DNA of 64,000 nt from Pseudomonas mosselii (GTDB lineage: Bacteria; Pseudomonadota; Gammaproteobacteria; Pseudomonadales; Pseudomonadaceae): contig NZ_QJRP01000021.1 of NCBI RefSeq assembly GCF_003205295.1, forward strand, positions 1 to 64,000. The letters run 5' to 3'. Below are positions 34,805-44,790 of this stretch, in pieces. A program made the translations under genes and the position numbers. Below the pieces are notes generated by a model. The model did no database searches. It saw only the letters and a list, made by a program, of their open reading frames with translations, and was not told the origin of the DNA. Every line of letters starts with the position of its first letter. Position 1 is the stretch's first letter.

Positions 34805-36337
34805 GTGTCCCAGCCCGTTTCGTCCCAGCAACCACTCCAGGACTGCTACGACCTCGCCGTAATCGGCGGTGGCATCAATGGCGTCGGTATCGCTGCCGAT
34901 GCCGCCGGGCGCGGCCTGAAGGTGTTCCTTTGCGAAAAGGACGACCTGGCACAGCACACCTCCTCAACCAGCAGCAAGCTGATCCACGGCGGCCTGCGCT
35001 ATCTGGAGCATTACGAGTTTCGCCTGGTGCGTGAAGCACTGGCCGAGCGTGAAGTATTGCTGGCCAAGGCGCCGCACATCGTCAAGCCCATGCGTTTCGT
35101 GCTGCCCCATCGCCCTCACCTGCGCCCGGCCTGGATGATTCGTGCCGGCCTGTTCCTCTATGACCACCTGGGCAAACGCAAGCGCCTGGGCGCCTCGCGC
35201 AGCCTGCGCTTCGGCCCGGGCTACCCGCTCAAGCCAGCCATCACCCGCGGCTTCGAATACGCCGACTGCGCGGTGGACGATGCCCGTCTGGTGGTGCTCA
35301 ACGCCATGGCCGCCCGAGAAAAGGGCGCGCACATCCACACCCGCACCCGCTGCCTGCGCGCCGAACGCGTCGATGGCCTGTGGCAGGTGGAACTGCAGCA
35401 TGCCGACGGCAGCCTGCAGAGCATCCGCGCCCGGGCACTGGTGAACGCTGCCGGCCCTTGGGTCGCCAGTTTCATCAAGGACGACCTCAAGCTAGATTCA
35501 CCTTACGGCATCCGCCTGATCCAGGGCAGCCACCTGATCGTGCCGCGCCTGTACGAAGGCGAACACGCCTACATCCTGCAGAACGAAGACCAGCGCATCG
35601 TCTTCTGCATTCCTTACCTGGATCGCTTCACCCTGATCGGCACCACCGACCGCGAATACAGCGGTGACCCGGCCAAGGTGGCGATCACCGAACAGGAAAC
35701 CGACTACCTGCTCAAGGTGGTCAACGAGCACTTCAACCACCAGCTCAGCCGCGCCGACATCCTGCACACCTATTCCGGCGTGCGCCCGCTGTGCAACGAC
35801 GAATCGGACAACCCTTCGGCCGTGACCCGCGACTACACCCTGGCGCTGTCCGCCGCCCAGGGCGAGGCGCCGCTACTGTCGGTGTTCGGCGGCAAGCTGA
35901 CCACATACCGCAAGCTGGCCGAATCGGCCATGGCCGAGCTGCAGCCATTCTTCACCCAGATGCGCGGCGGCTGGACCGCAGGCGCACCACTCCCCGGCGG
36001 TGAAAGCATGACTACCGCGCCAGCCCTGGTCGATGCGCTGGTGGCACGTCATGCCTGGCTGCCACTGGATATTGCCAAGCGTTGGGCCACGACCTATGGC
36101 AGCCGTGTGTGGCGCCTGCTCGACGGTGTCAACGGCCCTGAAGACCTCGGCCAGTCGATGGGCGGTGGCCTGTTCACCCGCGAGGTCGACTACCTGTGCT
36201 GCGAAGAATGGGCCAGCAGCGCCGACGACATTCTCTGGCGCCGCACCAAGCTGGGCCTGTTCACCAGCGCGGTCGAGCAACAGGCACTGGCTGATTACTT
36301 GCAACAGACCCAGGGCAACCGCGTGCAGGCTGCCTGA
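34805..36337 (+). CDS. glpD: aerobic glycerol-3-phosphate dehydrogenase
   Basis: 510 residues. GTG 34805 lies 8 bases after AGGAGG; a TTG at 34799 would be only 2 bases from it. FAD-binding GGGINGVG near residue 20, then SKLIHGGLRYLEHYEF, GIRLIQGSHLIVPR, IGTTDREYSGDP and a C-terminal helical domain. Membrane-associated flavoenzyme feeding electrons from glycerol-3-phosphate to ubiquinone. Separate transcript from glpFKR with its own operators. Confidence 0.96.
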   Translation: MSQPVSSQQPLQDCYDLAVIGGGINGVGIAADAAGRGLKVFLCEKDDLAQHTSSTSSKLIHGGLRYLEHYEFRLVREALAEREVLLAKAPHIVKPMRFVLPHRPHLRPAWMIRAGLFLYDHLGKRKRLGASRSLRFGPGYPLKPAITRGFEYADCAVDDARLVVLNAMAAREKGAHIHTRTRCLRAERVDGLWQVELQHADGSLQSIRARALVNAAGPWVASFIKDDLKLDSPYGIRLIQGSHLIVPRLYEGEHAYILQNEDQRIVFCIPYLDRFTLIGTTDREYSGDPAKVAITEQETDYLLKVVNEHFNHQLSRADILHTYSGVRPLCNDESDNPSAVTRDYTLALSAAQGEAPLLSVFGGKLTTYRKLAESAMAELQPFFTQMRGGWTAGAPLPGGESMTTAPALVDALVARHAWLPLDIAKRWATTYGSRVWRLLDGVNGPEDLGQSMGGGLFTREVDYLCCEEWASSADDILWRRTKLGLFTSAVEQQALADYLQQTQGNRVQAA

Positions 36338-36375
36338 CGCCAAACCGGTAAAGTATGGGTTCGATCATCATCCAT

Positions 36376-36394
36376 GGGGCCGCTTTGCGGCCCC
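36376..36394 (+). terminator. hairpin after glpD
   Basis: GGGGCCGC-ttt-GCGGCCCC 38 bases past the stop; little T after it. Confidence 0.55.
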
Positions 36395-36429
36395 AATGCA
36401 TCTGACTGCTGCGCCTGCGTGCCCATTCG

Positions 36430-36475
36430 TTCGGATTTCCGAATGCGCGACGTGCCACCCTTTCGGAAATCCGTA
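36430..36475 (+). promoter_or_regulatory. AauR-like upstream activator sites for aatJ
   Basis: TTCGGATTTCCGAA (36430-36443) is an exact TTCGG-N4-CCGAA palindrome; TTCGGAAATCCGTA (36462-36475) is a near match 32 bases on, about three helical turns. The published AauR motif of P. putida is TTCGG-N4-CCGAA (from memory). Confidence 0.75.
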
Positions 36476-36551
36476 CGACACATACTGTCGTAAAGGCATC
36501 AAAAAACATTAATCCCCAGCATTTTCGCGGCGTTATGATCGACATCAGAGC

Positions 36552-36568
36552 TTGGCACGACTAATGCT
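36552..36568 (+). promoter_or_regulatory. sigma54 promoter of aatJ
   Basis: TTGGCACG-acta-ATGCT matches the -24 GG / -12 GC arrangement, with GC at the required spacing. It lies 77-122 bases after the AauR-like sites and about 100 before the aatJ ATG. Confidence 0.75.
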
Positions 36569-36671
36569 CTACACTTGGAAGCCGAATGCACCACGCTTCA
36601 TGCTGTATTCGTTGAACGAAAGAGTCCGCCAACGGCTCCATAAAAAAAACAAACACGTCGAGGAAAATTTG

Positions 36672-37589
36672 ATGCGCATCGTTCGTCAATTGCTGGGCGC
36701 CGCCATCGCGGCAGCAGTCATTTCGTCGCCTGTCATGGCCGAAGAGCTGACCGGCACCCTGAAGAAGATCAAGGACTCCGGCACCATCACCCTGGGCCAT
36801 CGCGACTCCTCCATCCCGTTCTCCTACCTGGCCGGCAAACCGGAACCGGTAGGCTACTCCCACGACATCCAGTTGGCCGTCGTCGAAGCCCTGAAAAAGC
36901 AACTGGGCACCGACATCAAGGTCAAGTACAACCTGGTCACCTCGCAGACCCGCATCCCGCTGGTGCAGAACGGCACCGTCGACCTTGAGTGCGGCTCCAC
37001 CACCAACAACGTCGAACGCCAGCAGCAGGTCGGCTTCTCGGTGGGCATCTTCGAAGTCGGCACCCGCCTGCTGACCAAGGTCAAGGATGGCCAGCCATCC
37101 TATAAAGACTTCGCCGACCTGGCCGGCAAGAACGTGGTGACCACCGCCGGCACCACCTCCGAGCGTATCCTCAAGGCGATGAACGCCGACAAGCAGATGA
37201 AGATGAACGTGATCTCCGCCAAGGACCACGGTGAAGCCTTCAACATGCTCGAAAGCGGCCGCGCCGTGGCCTTCATGATGGACGACGCCCTGCTGGCCGG
37301 TGAAATGGCCAAGGCCAAGAAGCCGACCGACTGGGTCATCACCGGCACGCCACAGTCGTACGAAATTTACGGCTGCATGGTGCGCAAGGACGACCCGGCC
37401 TTCAAGAAAGCGGTCGACGAGGCTATCGTCGCCTACTTCAAGTCGGGTGAAGTCAACAAGAGCTACGACAAGTGGTTCCAGCAGCCGATTCCGCCAAAGG
37501 GCCTGAACCTGCAGTTCCCGATGAGCGACGAGCTGAAGAAGCTGATCGCCGAGCCGACCGACAAGGCCGCGGACGAGAAGAAGTCCTGA
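36672..37589 (+). CDS. aatJ: glutamate/aspartate ABC transporter substrate-binding protein
   Basis: 305 residues from ATG 36672 with a cleavable signal peptide (MRIVRQLLGAAIAAAVISSPVMA). Periplasmic binding protein family 3: GTITLGHRDSSIPFSYL, VDLECGSTTNNVERQQQVGFS, SGRAVAFMMDDALLAGEMA. In pseudomonads this is the acidic amino acid binding protein induced through AauSR. Followed by a stable hairpin before aatQ. Confidence 0.93.
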   Translation: MRIVRQLLGAAIAAAVISSPVMAEELTGTLKKIKDSGTITLGHRDSSIPFSYLAGKPEPVGYSHDIQLAVVEALKKQLGTDIKVKYNLVTSQTRIPLVQNGTVDLECGSTTNNVERQQQVGFSVGIFEVGTRLLTKVKDGQPSYKDFADLAGKNVVTTAGTTSERILKAMNADKQMKMNVISAKDHGEAFNMLESGRAVAFMMDDALLAGEMAKAKKPTDWVITGTPQSYEIYGCMVRKDDPAFKKAVDEAIVAYFKSGEVNKSYDKWFQQPIPPKGLNLQFPMSDELKKLIAEPTDKAADEKKS

Positions 37590-37664
37590 CCTGCGGCAAA
37601 TAGTGGCCTGAAGCGCATCCACGCGAATCCATCCAACAGGCCACTTAGTTAGTGTCTAACCTTT

Positions 37665-37695
37665 ACATCCGAGGGCGTCGAACGCCCCCGGATGT
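37665..37695 (+). other. intercistronic hairpin between aatJ and aatQ
   Basis: 14-bp arms (ACATCCGAGGGCGT and its complement with one mismatch) around a 3-base loop, no T-run. Probably protects or partly terminates the mRNA so that the binding protein is made in excess over the permease. Confidence 0.6.
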
Positions 37696-37736
37696 ATCGA
37701 GGTGCCCGTGAAACAACCGTCTGAGGGGAAATCCCG

Positions 37737-38483
37737 ATGAATTACAACTGGGACTGGGGCGTGTTCTTCAAGTCCACCGGCGTGGGCAGCGAAACCTACC
37801 TGGACTGGTACGTCACCGGTCTGGGCTGGACCATCGCCATCGCCATTTCCGCCTGGATCATCGCCTTGCTGCTGGGCTCGCTGCTCGGCGTGATGCGTAC
37901 CGTGCCAAACCGCCTGGTGTCAGGGATTGCCACCGCCTACGTCGAGCTGTTCCGCAACGTGCCGCTGCTGGTGCAGCTGTTCATCTGGTACTTCCTGGTG
38001 CCGGACCTGCTGCCAGAAGGCCTGCAGGAGTGGTTCAAGCAGGACCTCAACCCGACCACCTCGGCGCTGATCAGCGTGGTCATCTGCCTGGGCCTGTTCA
38101 CCGCCGCCCGTGTCTGCGAGCAGGTGCGCACCGGCATCCAGGCACTGCCCCGCGGCCAGGAGTCGGCCGGGCGCGCGATGGGCTTCAGCCTGCCGCAGAT
38201 CTACATGAACGTGCTGCTGCCCCAAGCCTACCGGATCATCATTCCGCCGCTCACCTCGGAATTTTTGAACGTGTTCAAGAACTCCTCGGTGGCCTCGCTG
38301 ATCGGCCTTATGGAGCTGCTGGCGCAGACCAAGCAGACCGCCGAGTTCTCCGCGAACCTGTTCGAAGCATTCACCCTGGCCACCCTGATCTACTTCACCC
38401 TGAACATGGGCCTGATGCTGCTCATGCGCATGGTCGAGAAGAAAGTCGCGGTACCGGGCCTGATTTCCGTGGGAGGCAAGTAA
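37737..38483 (+). CDS. aatQ: glutamate/aspartate ABC transporter permease
   Basis: 248 residues, five or so membrane helices, His/Glu/polar amino acid permease family. EAA-like loop GQESAGRAMGFSLPQIYMNVLLPQAYRIIIPPL (about 141-173) contacts the ATPase. N-terminal MNYNWDWGVFFK is typical of GltJ-type subunits. Pairs with AatM. Confidence 0.93.
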   Translation: MNYNWDWGVFFKSTGVGSETYLDWYVTGLGWTIAIAISAWIIALLLGSLLGVMRTVPNRLVSGIATAYVELFRNVPLLVQLFIWYFLVPDLLPEGLQEWFKQDLNPTTSALISVVICLGLFTAARVCEQVRTGIQALPRGQESAGRAMGFSLPQIYMNVLLPQAYRIIIPPLTSEFLNVFKNSSVASLIGLMELLAQTKQTAEFSANLFEAFTLATLIYFTLNMGLMLLMRMVEKKVAVPGLISVGGK

Positions 38484-39155
38484 ATGGACATGGATTTCAG
38501 TGAAATCATCCCGGCCCTGCCCGCCCTGTGGGACGGCATGGTCCTGACCCTGCAACTGATGGTCATGGGCGTGGTCGGTGGCATTGCCCTGGGTACCATC
38601 CTTGCCCTGATGCGCCTGTCGTCGAACAAGCTGCTGGCCAATATCGCCGGCACCTACGTCAACTACTTCCGCTCCATCCCGCTGCTGCTGGTAATAACCT
38701 GGTTCTACCTGGCGGTGCCGTTCGTGCTGCGCTGGATCACCGGCGAAGACACCCCGGTGGGCGCCTTCACCTCCTGCGTCGTGGCCTTCATGATGTTCGA
38801 GGCGGCCTACTTCTGCGAAATCGTCCGCGCCGGCGTGCAGTCGATCTCCAAGGGCCAGATGGGCGCCGCGCAAGCGCTGGGCATGAGCTACGGCCAGTGC
38901 ATGCGCCTGATCATCCTGCCCCAGGCGTTTCGCAAGATGACCCCGCTGCTGCTGCAACAGAGCATCATCCTGTTCCAGGACACCTCGCTGGTCTACACCG
39001 TCGGCCTGATCGACTTCCTCAACTCGGCCCGCTCCAACGGCGACATCATCGGGCGCTCCCATGAGTTCCTGATCTTCGCCGGTGTCGTCTACTTCCTCAT
39101 CAGCTTCTCCGCTTCCTGGCTGGTCAAGCGCCTGCAAAAAAGGATCACCGTATGA
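38484..39155 (+). CDS. aatM: glutamate/aspartate ABC transporter permease
   Basis: 223 residues, GltK type. EAA loop KGQMGAAQALGMSYGQCMRLIILPQAFRKMTPLL. Starts directly after the aatQ stop and overlaps the aatP start by 4 bases, so all three inner-membrane genes are coupled. Confidence 0.93.
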   Translation: MDMDFSEIIPALPALWDGMVLTLQLMVMGVVGGIALGTILALMRLSSNKLLANIAGTYVNYFRSIPLLLVITWFYLAVPFVLRWITGEDTPVGAFTSCVVAFMMFEAAYFCEIVRAGVQSISKGQMGAAQALGMSYGQCMRLIILPQAFRKMTPLLLQQSIILFQDTSLVYTVGLIDFLNSARSNGDIIGRSHEFLIFAGVVYFLISFSASWLVKRLQKRITV

Positions 39156-39886
39156 TTTCCATCAAGAACGTCAACAAGTGGTACGGGGACTTCCAGGTGC
39201 TGACCGACTGCAGCACCGAGGTCAAGAAGGGTGAAGTGGTGGTCGTGTGCGGTCCGTCCGGCTCGGGCAAGTCGACCCTGATCAAGTGCGTCAACGCGCT
39301 GGAACCGTTCCAGAAGGGCGACATCGTGGTCGACGGCACCTCCATCGCCGACCCGAAGACCAACCTGCCCAAGCTGCGCTCGCGGGTCGGCATGGTGTTC
39401 CAGCACTTCGAGTTGTTCCCGCACCTGTCGATCACCGAGAACCTGACTATCGCCCAGCGCAAGGTGCTCGGCCGCAGCGAGGCGGAAGCCACCAAGAAGG
39501 GCCTGGCCCTGCTCGACCGCGTGGGCCTCAGCGCCCACGCCAAGAAGCACCCCGGCCAGCTGTCCGGCGGCCAGCAGCAGCGCGTGGCGATCGCCCGCGC
39601 CCTGTCGATGGACCCGATCGTCATGCTGTTCGACGAACCGACCTCGGCGCTGGACCCGGAAATGGTCAACGAAGTACTGGACGTGATGGTCGAGCTGGCC
39701 CACGAAGGCATGACCATGATGTGCGTAACCCACGAAATGGGCTTCGCGCGCAAGGTCGCCAACCGGGTGATCTTCATGGACAAGGGCAACATCATCGAGG
39801 ACTGCCAGAAGGAAGATTTCTTCGGCAACCCGAACGCCCGCCACGAGCGCACCCAGCACTTCCTGAGCAAGATCCTGCAACACTGA
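39152..39886 (+). CDS. aatP: glutamate/aspartate ABC transporter ATP-binding protein
   Basis: 244 residues, GlnQ/GltL type. Walker A GPSGSGKSTLIKCVNALEP, signature LSGGQQQRVAIARAL, Walker B IVMLFDEPTSALDPEM, H-loop CVTHEMGFA. Powers uptake through AatQM. Confidence 0.95.
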   Translation: MISIKNVNKWYGDFQVLTDCSTEVKKGEVVVVCGPSGSGKSTLIKCVNALEPFQKGDIVVDGTSIADPKTNLPKLRSRVGMVFQHFELFPHLSITENLTIAQRKVLGRSEAEATKKGLALLDRVGLSAHAKKHPGQLSGGQQQRVAIARALSMDPIVMLFDEPTSALDPEMVNEVLDVMVELAHEGMTMMCVTHEMGFARKVANRVIFMDKGNIIEDCQKEDFFGNPNARHERTQHFLSKILQH

Positions 39887-39954
39887 GTCGGCTACAGTGA
39901 CGCTGCCCGGCCACCTGCCGGGCAGCGGATGCTGGTCGTGACAAGGCCACTGTG

Positions 39955-41855
39955 ATGAAATGCGATCCTTCGCTCCTTCGCCCTGCCCAGCCTGCCGTGA
40001 AATCCCGTCTGATCCGCCAACTGCTTGTCCCGCCCCTGGTCATCCTGCTGATGGTCGGGCTGGGCTTTGCCGGCTTCCTGATCAGCGAGAGCAACGGCAT
40101 CCGCACCCTCAGCGAGAACGGCGAGCGCCAGCTCGAGCTGCACGCACGTACCGTCGAGAGCGAAATCAGCAAGTACACCTACCTGCCCAGCCTACTGGAG
40201 CTGGAGGACAGCGTCTCGCGCCTGCTCACCGACCCCGAGGCCGGTGATCGCCAGGCCGTCAACGAATACCTCGAAGGCCTGAACCGGCGCAGCCGCAGCC
40301 GGGCGATCTTCGTGCTCGACACCAACGGCCGGGTCCAGGCCACCAGCAACTGGCGCGACGCCGACTCCTTCCTCGGCGAGGACCTGGCGTTTCGCGCCTA
40401 CTTCCAGGTCGCCGTGCGCGGCGAGCCGGGACGCTTCTACGGCATCGGCAGCACCACCGGCGAAGCTGGCTACTACCTGGCCCACGGGCTGGAGGAGCAC
40501 GGCAAGATCATCGGCGTGGCGGTGATCAAGGTGCGTCTGGACACCCTCGAGGAGCGCTGGCAGCGTGCCCGCCTGGAAGCCTTCGTCAGCGACGAGAACG
40601 GCATCATCATCCTCTCCAGCGACCCGGCCCGGCGCCTGAAATCGGTACGGCCGCTGACGCCGCAGATCAAGGAACGCCTGGCGCGCAGCCTGCAGTATTA
40701 CTGGTGGCCGCTCAACGAACTGCAACCGCTGGCCCGCGAAACCCTGGCCGACGGCGTGGAGAAGCTCACCTTCCCGGCCAACAGCGAGACCGATCAGGGC
40801 AAGCAGCGTGAAGTGTCCTACCTGGCCCAGACCCGCCGCCTGGTCGACACCCCCTGGCATTTCACCCTGCTCACCCCGCTGCAGGACCTGCGCCGCGAAT
40901 CGATGATGCAGGGCATCCTGGTGGGCGTGGCCTTCGCCCTGCTGGCGATCCTGGCCATCGCCTGGAACGAGCGGCGCAAGGTGATCGCCACCCGCCTGGC
41001 CGCCCGCGAGGCGCTGGAAGAAGCCAACAGCCAGCTGGAGCGCAAGATCACCGAGCGCACCGTCGACCTGCGCGCCAGCAACGAGCGGCTCAAGGGCCAG
41101 ATACGCGAACGTCGGCACGCCGAGCAGACCCTGCGCCACGCCCAGGACGAACTGGTCCAGGCCGGCAAGCTGGCAGCCATCGGGCAGATGTCCACCAGCA
41201 TTGCCCACGAGCTGAACCAGCCGCTGGCAGCCCTGCGCACCTTGTCCGGCAACACCGTGCGCTTCCTCGAACGCGGCGCACTGGAAACCGCCAGCGCCAA
41301 CCTGCGCACCATGAACGACCTGATCGACCGCATGGGCCGCATCACCGCCAGCCTGCGCTCGTTCGCCCGACGTGGCGACGATAGCGGGCAGGCCTCGCTG
41401 GAAAAGGCGGTGGAGGCCACCCTTCAGGTGCTGGCCAACCGCATCAGCGCCTGTCATCTGCAACTGCACCGACAGTTCGACGACCAGCTGCTGGCCATCG
41501 ACCAGACCCGGCTGGAACAGATCCTGGTCAACCTGATCGGCAACGCCCTCGACGCCATGGCCACCCAACCCCTGCCGCAACTGTGGCTCGAAGGCGAGGT
41601 ACAAGGCGACAAGTACCGCCTGCGGGTGCTCGACAACGGCCACGGCATCGATGCCGAGGCACGCAAGCACCTGTTCGAACCCTTCTTCACCACCAAACCG
41701 GGCGAGCATGGCCTGGGTCTGGGCCTGACCCTGTCGGCGAGCCTGGCCACCGCCGCCAAGGGTACACTGAGCGTCGAACATCCTGCCGGTGGCGGCACCG
41801 CGTTCGTGCTTGCCCTGCCCCTGGTCACGCCCCCTAGCGAATTGGCTGAGCCTCT

Positions 41856-41859
<4 letters not shown>
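39955..41859 (+). CDS. aauS: sensor histidine kinase of acidic amino acid utilisation
   Basis: 634 residues from ATG 39955; a GTG one codon earlier is possible. DctB-like architecture: helix 1 (about 18-38), a large periplasmic sensor (about 40-315), helix 2 (about 320-338), a coiled-coil linker and a kinase core. The phospho-acceptor is His418 in SIAHELNQPLAALRTLSG. N-box LEQILVNLIGNALDAM and G-box GLGLGLTLSA are intact. Presumably senses external glutamate/aspartate. Overlaps aauR by 4 bases. Confidence 0.93.
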
Positions 41860-43184
<1,325 letters not shown>

Positions 43185-43211
43185 TCGGCAACCTGACCCT
43201 GGAAGTTCAAC

Positions 43212-43547
43212 GTGGACCTGGTATTCAAAGCGGCCCTGGGCGCCGGCGTGGTGGTGCTCCTGGCAATCCTGTCGAAGACCCGCAACTACTACATTGCCGG
43301 CCTGGTGCCGCTGTTTCCCACCTTTGCCCTGATCGCCCACTACATCGTCGGCAAGGGACGGTCGCTGGAAGACCTGAAGACCACCATCCTGTTCGGGATG
43401 TGGTCGATCATTCCGTACTTCGTGTACCTGGCGACCTTGTATGTGCTGGTCGACCGCCTGCGCCTGGAAGCGTCGCTGGCACTGGCCACGGTGGCCTGGC
43501 TGGTGGCGGCGACGGTGCTGGTAAGCCTCTGGGTAAGAATGCACTGA
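43212..43547 (+). CDS. glpM: GlpM family membrane protein
   Basis: 111 residues from GTG 43212 (GGAAGTTCAAC upstream). Four hydrophobic helices; KAALGAGVVVLLAILSKTRNYYIAGLVPLFPTFALIAHYIVG is the conserved GlpM signature. In P. aeruginosa glpM follows glpD and influences alginate production (from memory). Here aatJQMP-aauSR lies between glpD and this gene. Confidence 0.85.
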   Translation: MDLVFKAALGAGVVVLLAILSKTRNYYIAGLVPLFPTFALIAHYIVGKGRSLEDLKTTILFGMWSIIPYFVYLATLYVLVDRLRLEASLALATVAWLVAATVLVSLWVRMH

Positions 43548-43564
43548 GCGTACCGCGGGGCTAA

Positions 43565-43589
43565 CGTGGGAGCGGGCTTGCCCCGCGAT
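43565..43589. repeat. single 25-nt REP-like unit
   Basis: cgtgggagcgggcttgcccc followed by gcgat; the same 25 bases form both arms of the dyad at 56087-56162. Confidence 0.8.
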
Positions 43590-43594
43590 GGGCT

Positions 43595-44590
43595 CTAGAG
43601 CCGGGCGATATGCGTGACATCCTGCCGATGCGCCTGCAGGTAGGGTAGGACTGCCCCCAGCAACGGCGCCTTGAACGGCTCCTGGAAACGATGCGCCAGC
43701 CCCGGAATCAGCCGCAACTGGCTGCCCTGGATATGCGCCGCCAGATGCACCCCGTGCATCACCGGCAACAACGGATCGGCGGTGCCATGCACCACCAGCG
43801 TCGGCACCCGTAGCTGGTTAAGCAGTTCGACCCGGCTGGGCTCGGCAAGGATCGCCATGATCTGGCGCTTGACCCCTTCCGGATTGAACGCCCGGTCATA
43901 AGCCACGGCGGCTTGCTCCAGCAGCACGGCACGGTCGTCCCGCACATCGGGGCTGCCCAACGCCGCCAGCAGGTCGGCCTGCTGCTCGATGGCCACCTCG
44001 CGGCTCGGCGCGCTGCGCCGCGCAAGCAACTGCACCAGCGCCGGATCCGGCGCCGGCAGGCCAGCGGCGCCCGAACTGGACATCACCAGGGTCAGGCTGC
44101 TTACCCGCTCCGGGGCCATGGCCGCCAGGTGCTGGGCGATCATGCCGCCCATGCTCACCCCCAACACATGGAACTGGCGGATCTCCAGGGCATCCATCAG
44201 GCGCAGGCCGTCACCGGCCATATCGGTGAGGGTATAGGGCGCCGACACCTGCAGGCCCAGCTTGTAGCGCAACAACTCGATGGTCAGGTTCGCCGAGGCC
44301 GGCAACTGGTTCCAACGTGACAGCCCGACATCGCGGTTGTCATAGCGGATCACCCGAAACCCCTGGAGGCACAGGGCCTCGACCACATCGTCAGGCCAGT
44401 GGATAAGCTGCCCGCCCAGGCCCATGACCAGCAGCAGCGCGGGATCGCGCGGCGCGCCGATGCTCTGGTAGACCAGGCTCAGCTCACCTAGCTCGGCACG
44501 TTGCACCGGCACATGAACGTCACAGCGGCCACCGGCGAAAGTTGCCGGCACGCTGACCATCAGAAAGAAGAAAAGTAGTAAAGCCCGCAT
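43595..44590 (-). CDS. alpha/beta hydrolase, probably exported
   Basis: 331 residues from ATG 44590, where a signal peptide or anchor begins (MRALLLFFFLMVSVPATFAGG); a GTG at 44662 is possible and the start is uncertain because no ribosome site is clear. Nucleophile elbow GVSMGG, acid in HGTADPLLP, base His in LAHRFQEP: a complete Ser-Asp-His set. Segments LVMGLGGQLIHWPDDVVEAL and VIRYDNRDVGLS are typical of the haloperoxidase/esterase branch. Substrate unknown. Confidence 0.85.
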   Translation of the reverse strand: MRALLLFFFLMVSVPATFAGGRCDVHVPVQRAELGELSLVYQSIGAPRDPALLLVMGLGGQLIHWPDDVVEALCLQGFRVIRYDNRDVGLSRWNQLPASANLTIELLRYKLGLQVSAPYTLTDMAGDGLRLMDALEIRQFHVLGVSMGGMIAQHLAAMAPERVSSLTLVMSSSGAAGLPAPDPALVQLLARRSAPSREVAIEQQADLLAALGSPDVRDDRAVLLEQAAVAYDRAFNPEGVKRQIMAILAEPSRVELLNQLRVPTLVVHGTADPLLPVMHGVHLAAHIQGSQLRLIPGLAHRFQEPFKAPLLGAVLPYLQAHRQDVTHIARL

Positions 44591-44790
44591 GAAAAGAAAC
44601 ACCAGAATGCAAATCCCCAGTAGAGCGCGAGTCTGATGAAATCCATTCAAGCGCGCTGCCACAGTTCAGTGACAATTTGATGAACCCTGCCGAGCGGTAA
44701 GCGACGAGCATTAACTAACACCTGCGGTGCTCCTGGTGGACGCTCAATTGCCAGGCCAATTCCGGCCTCAAGCAACGGTGTCATCGCCCC

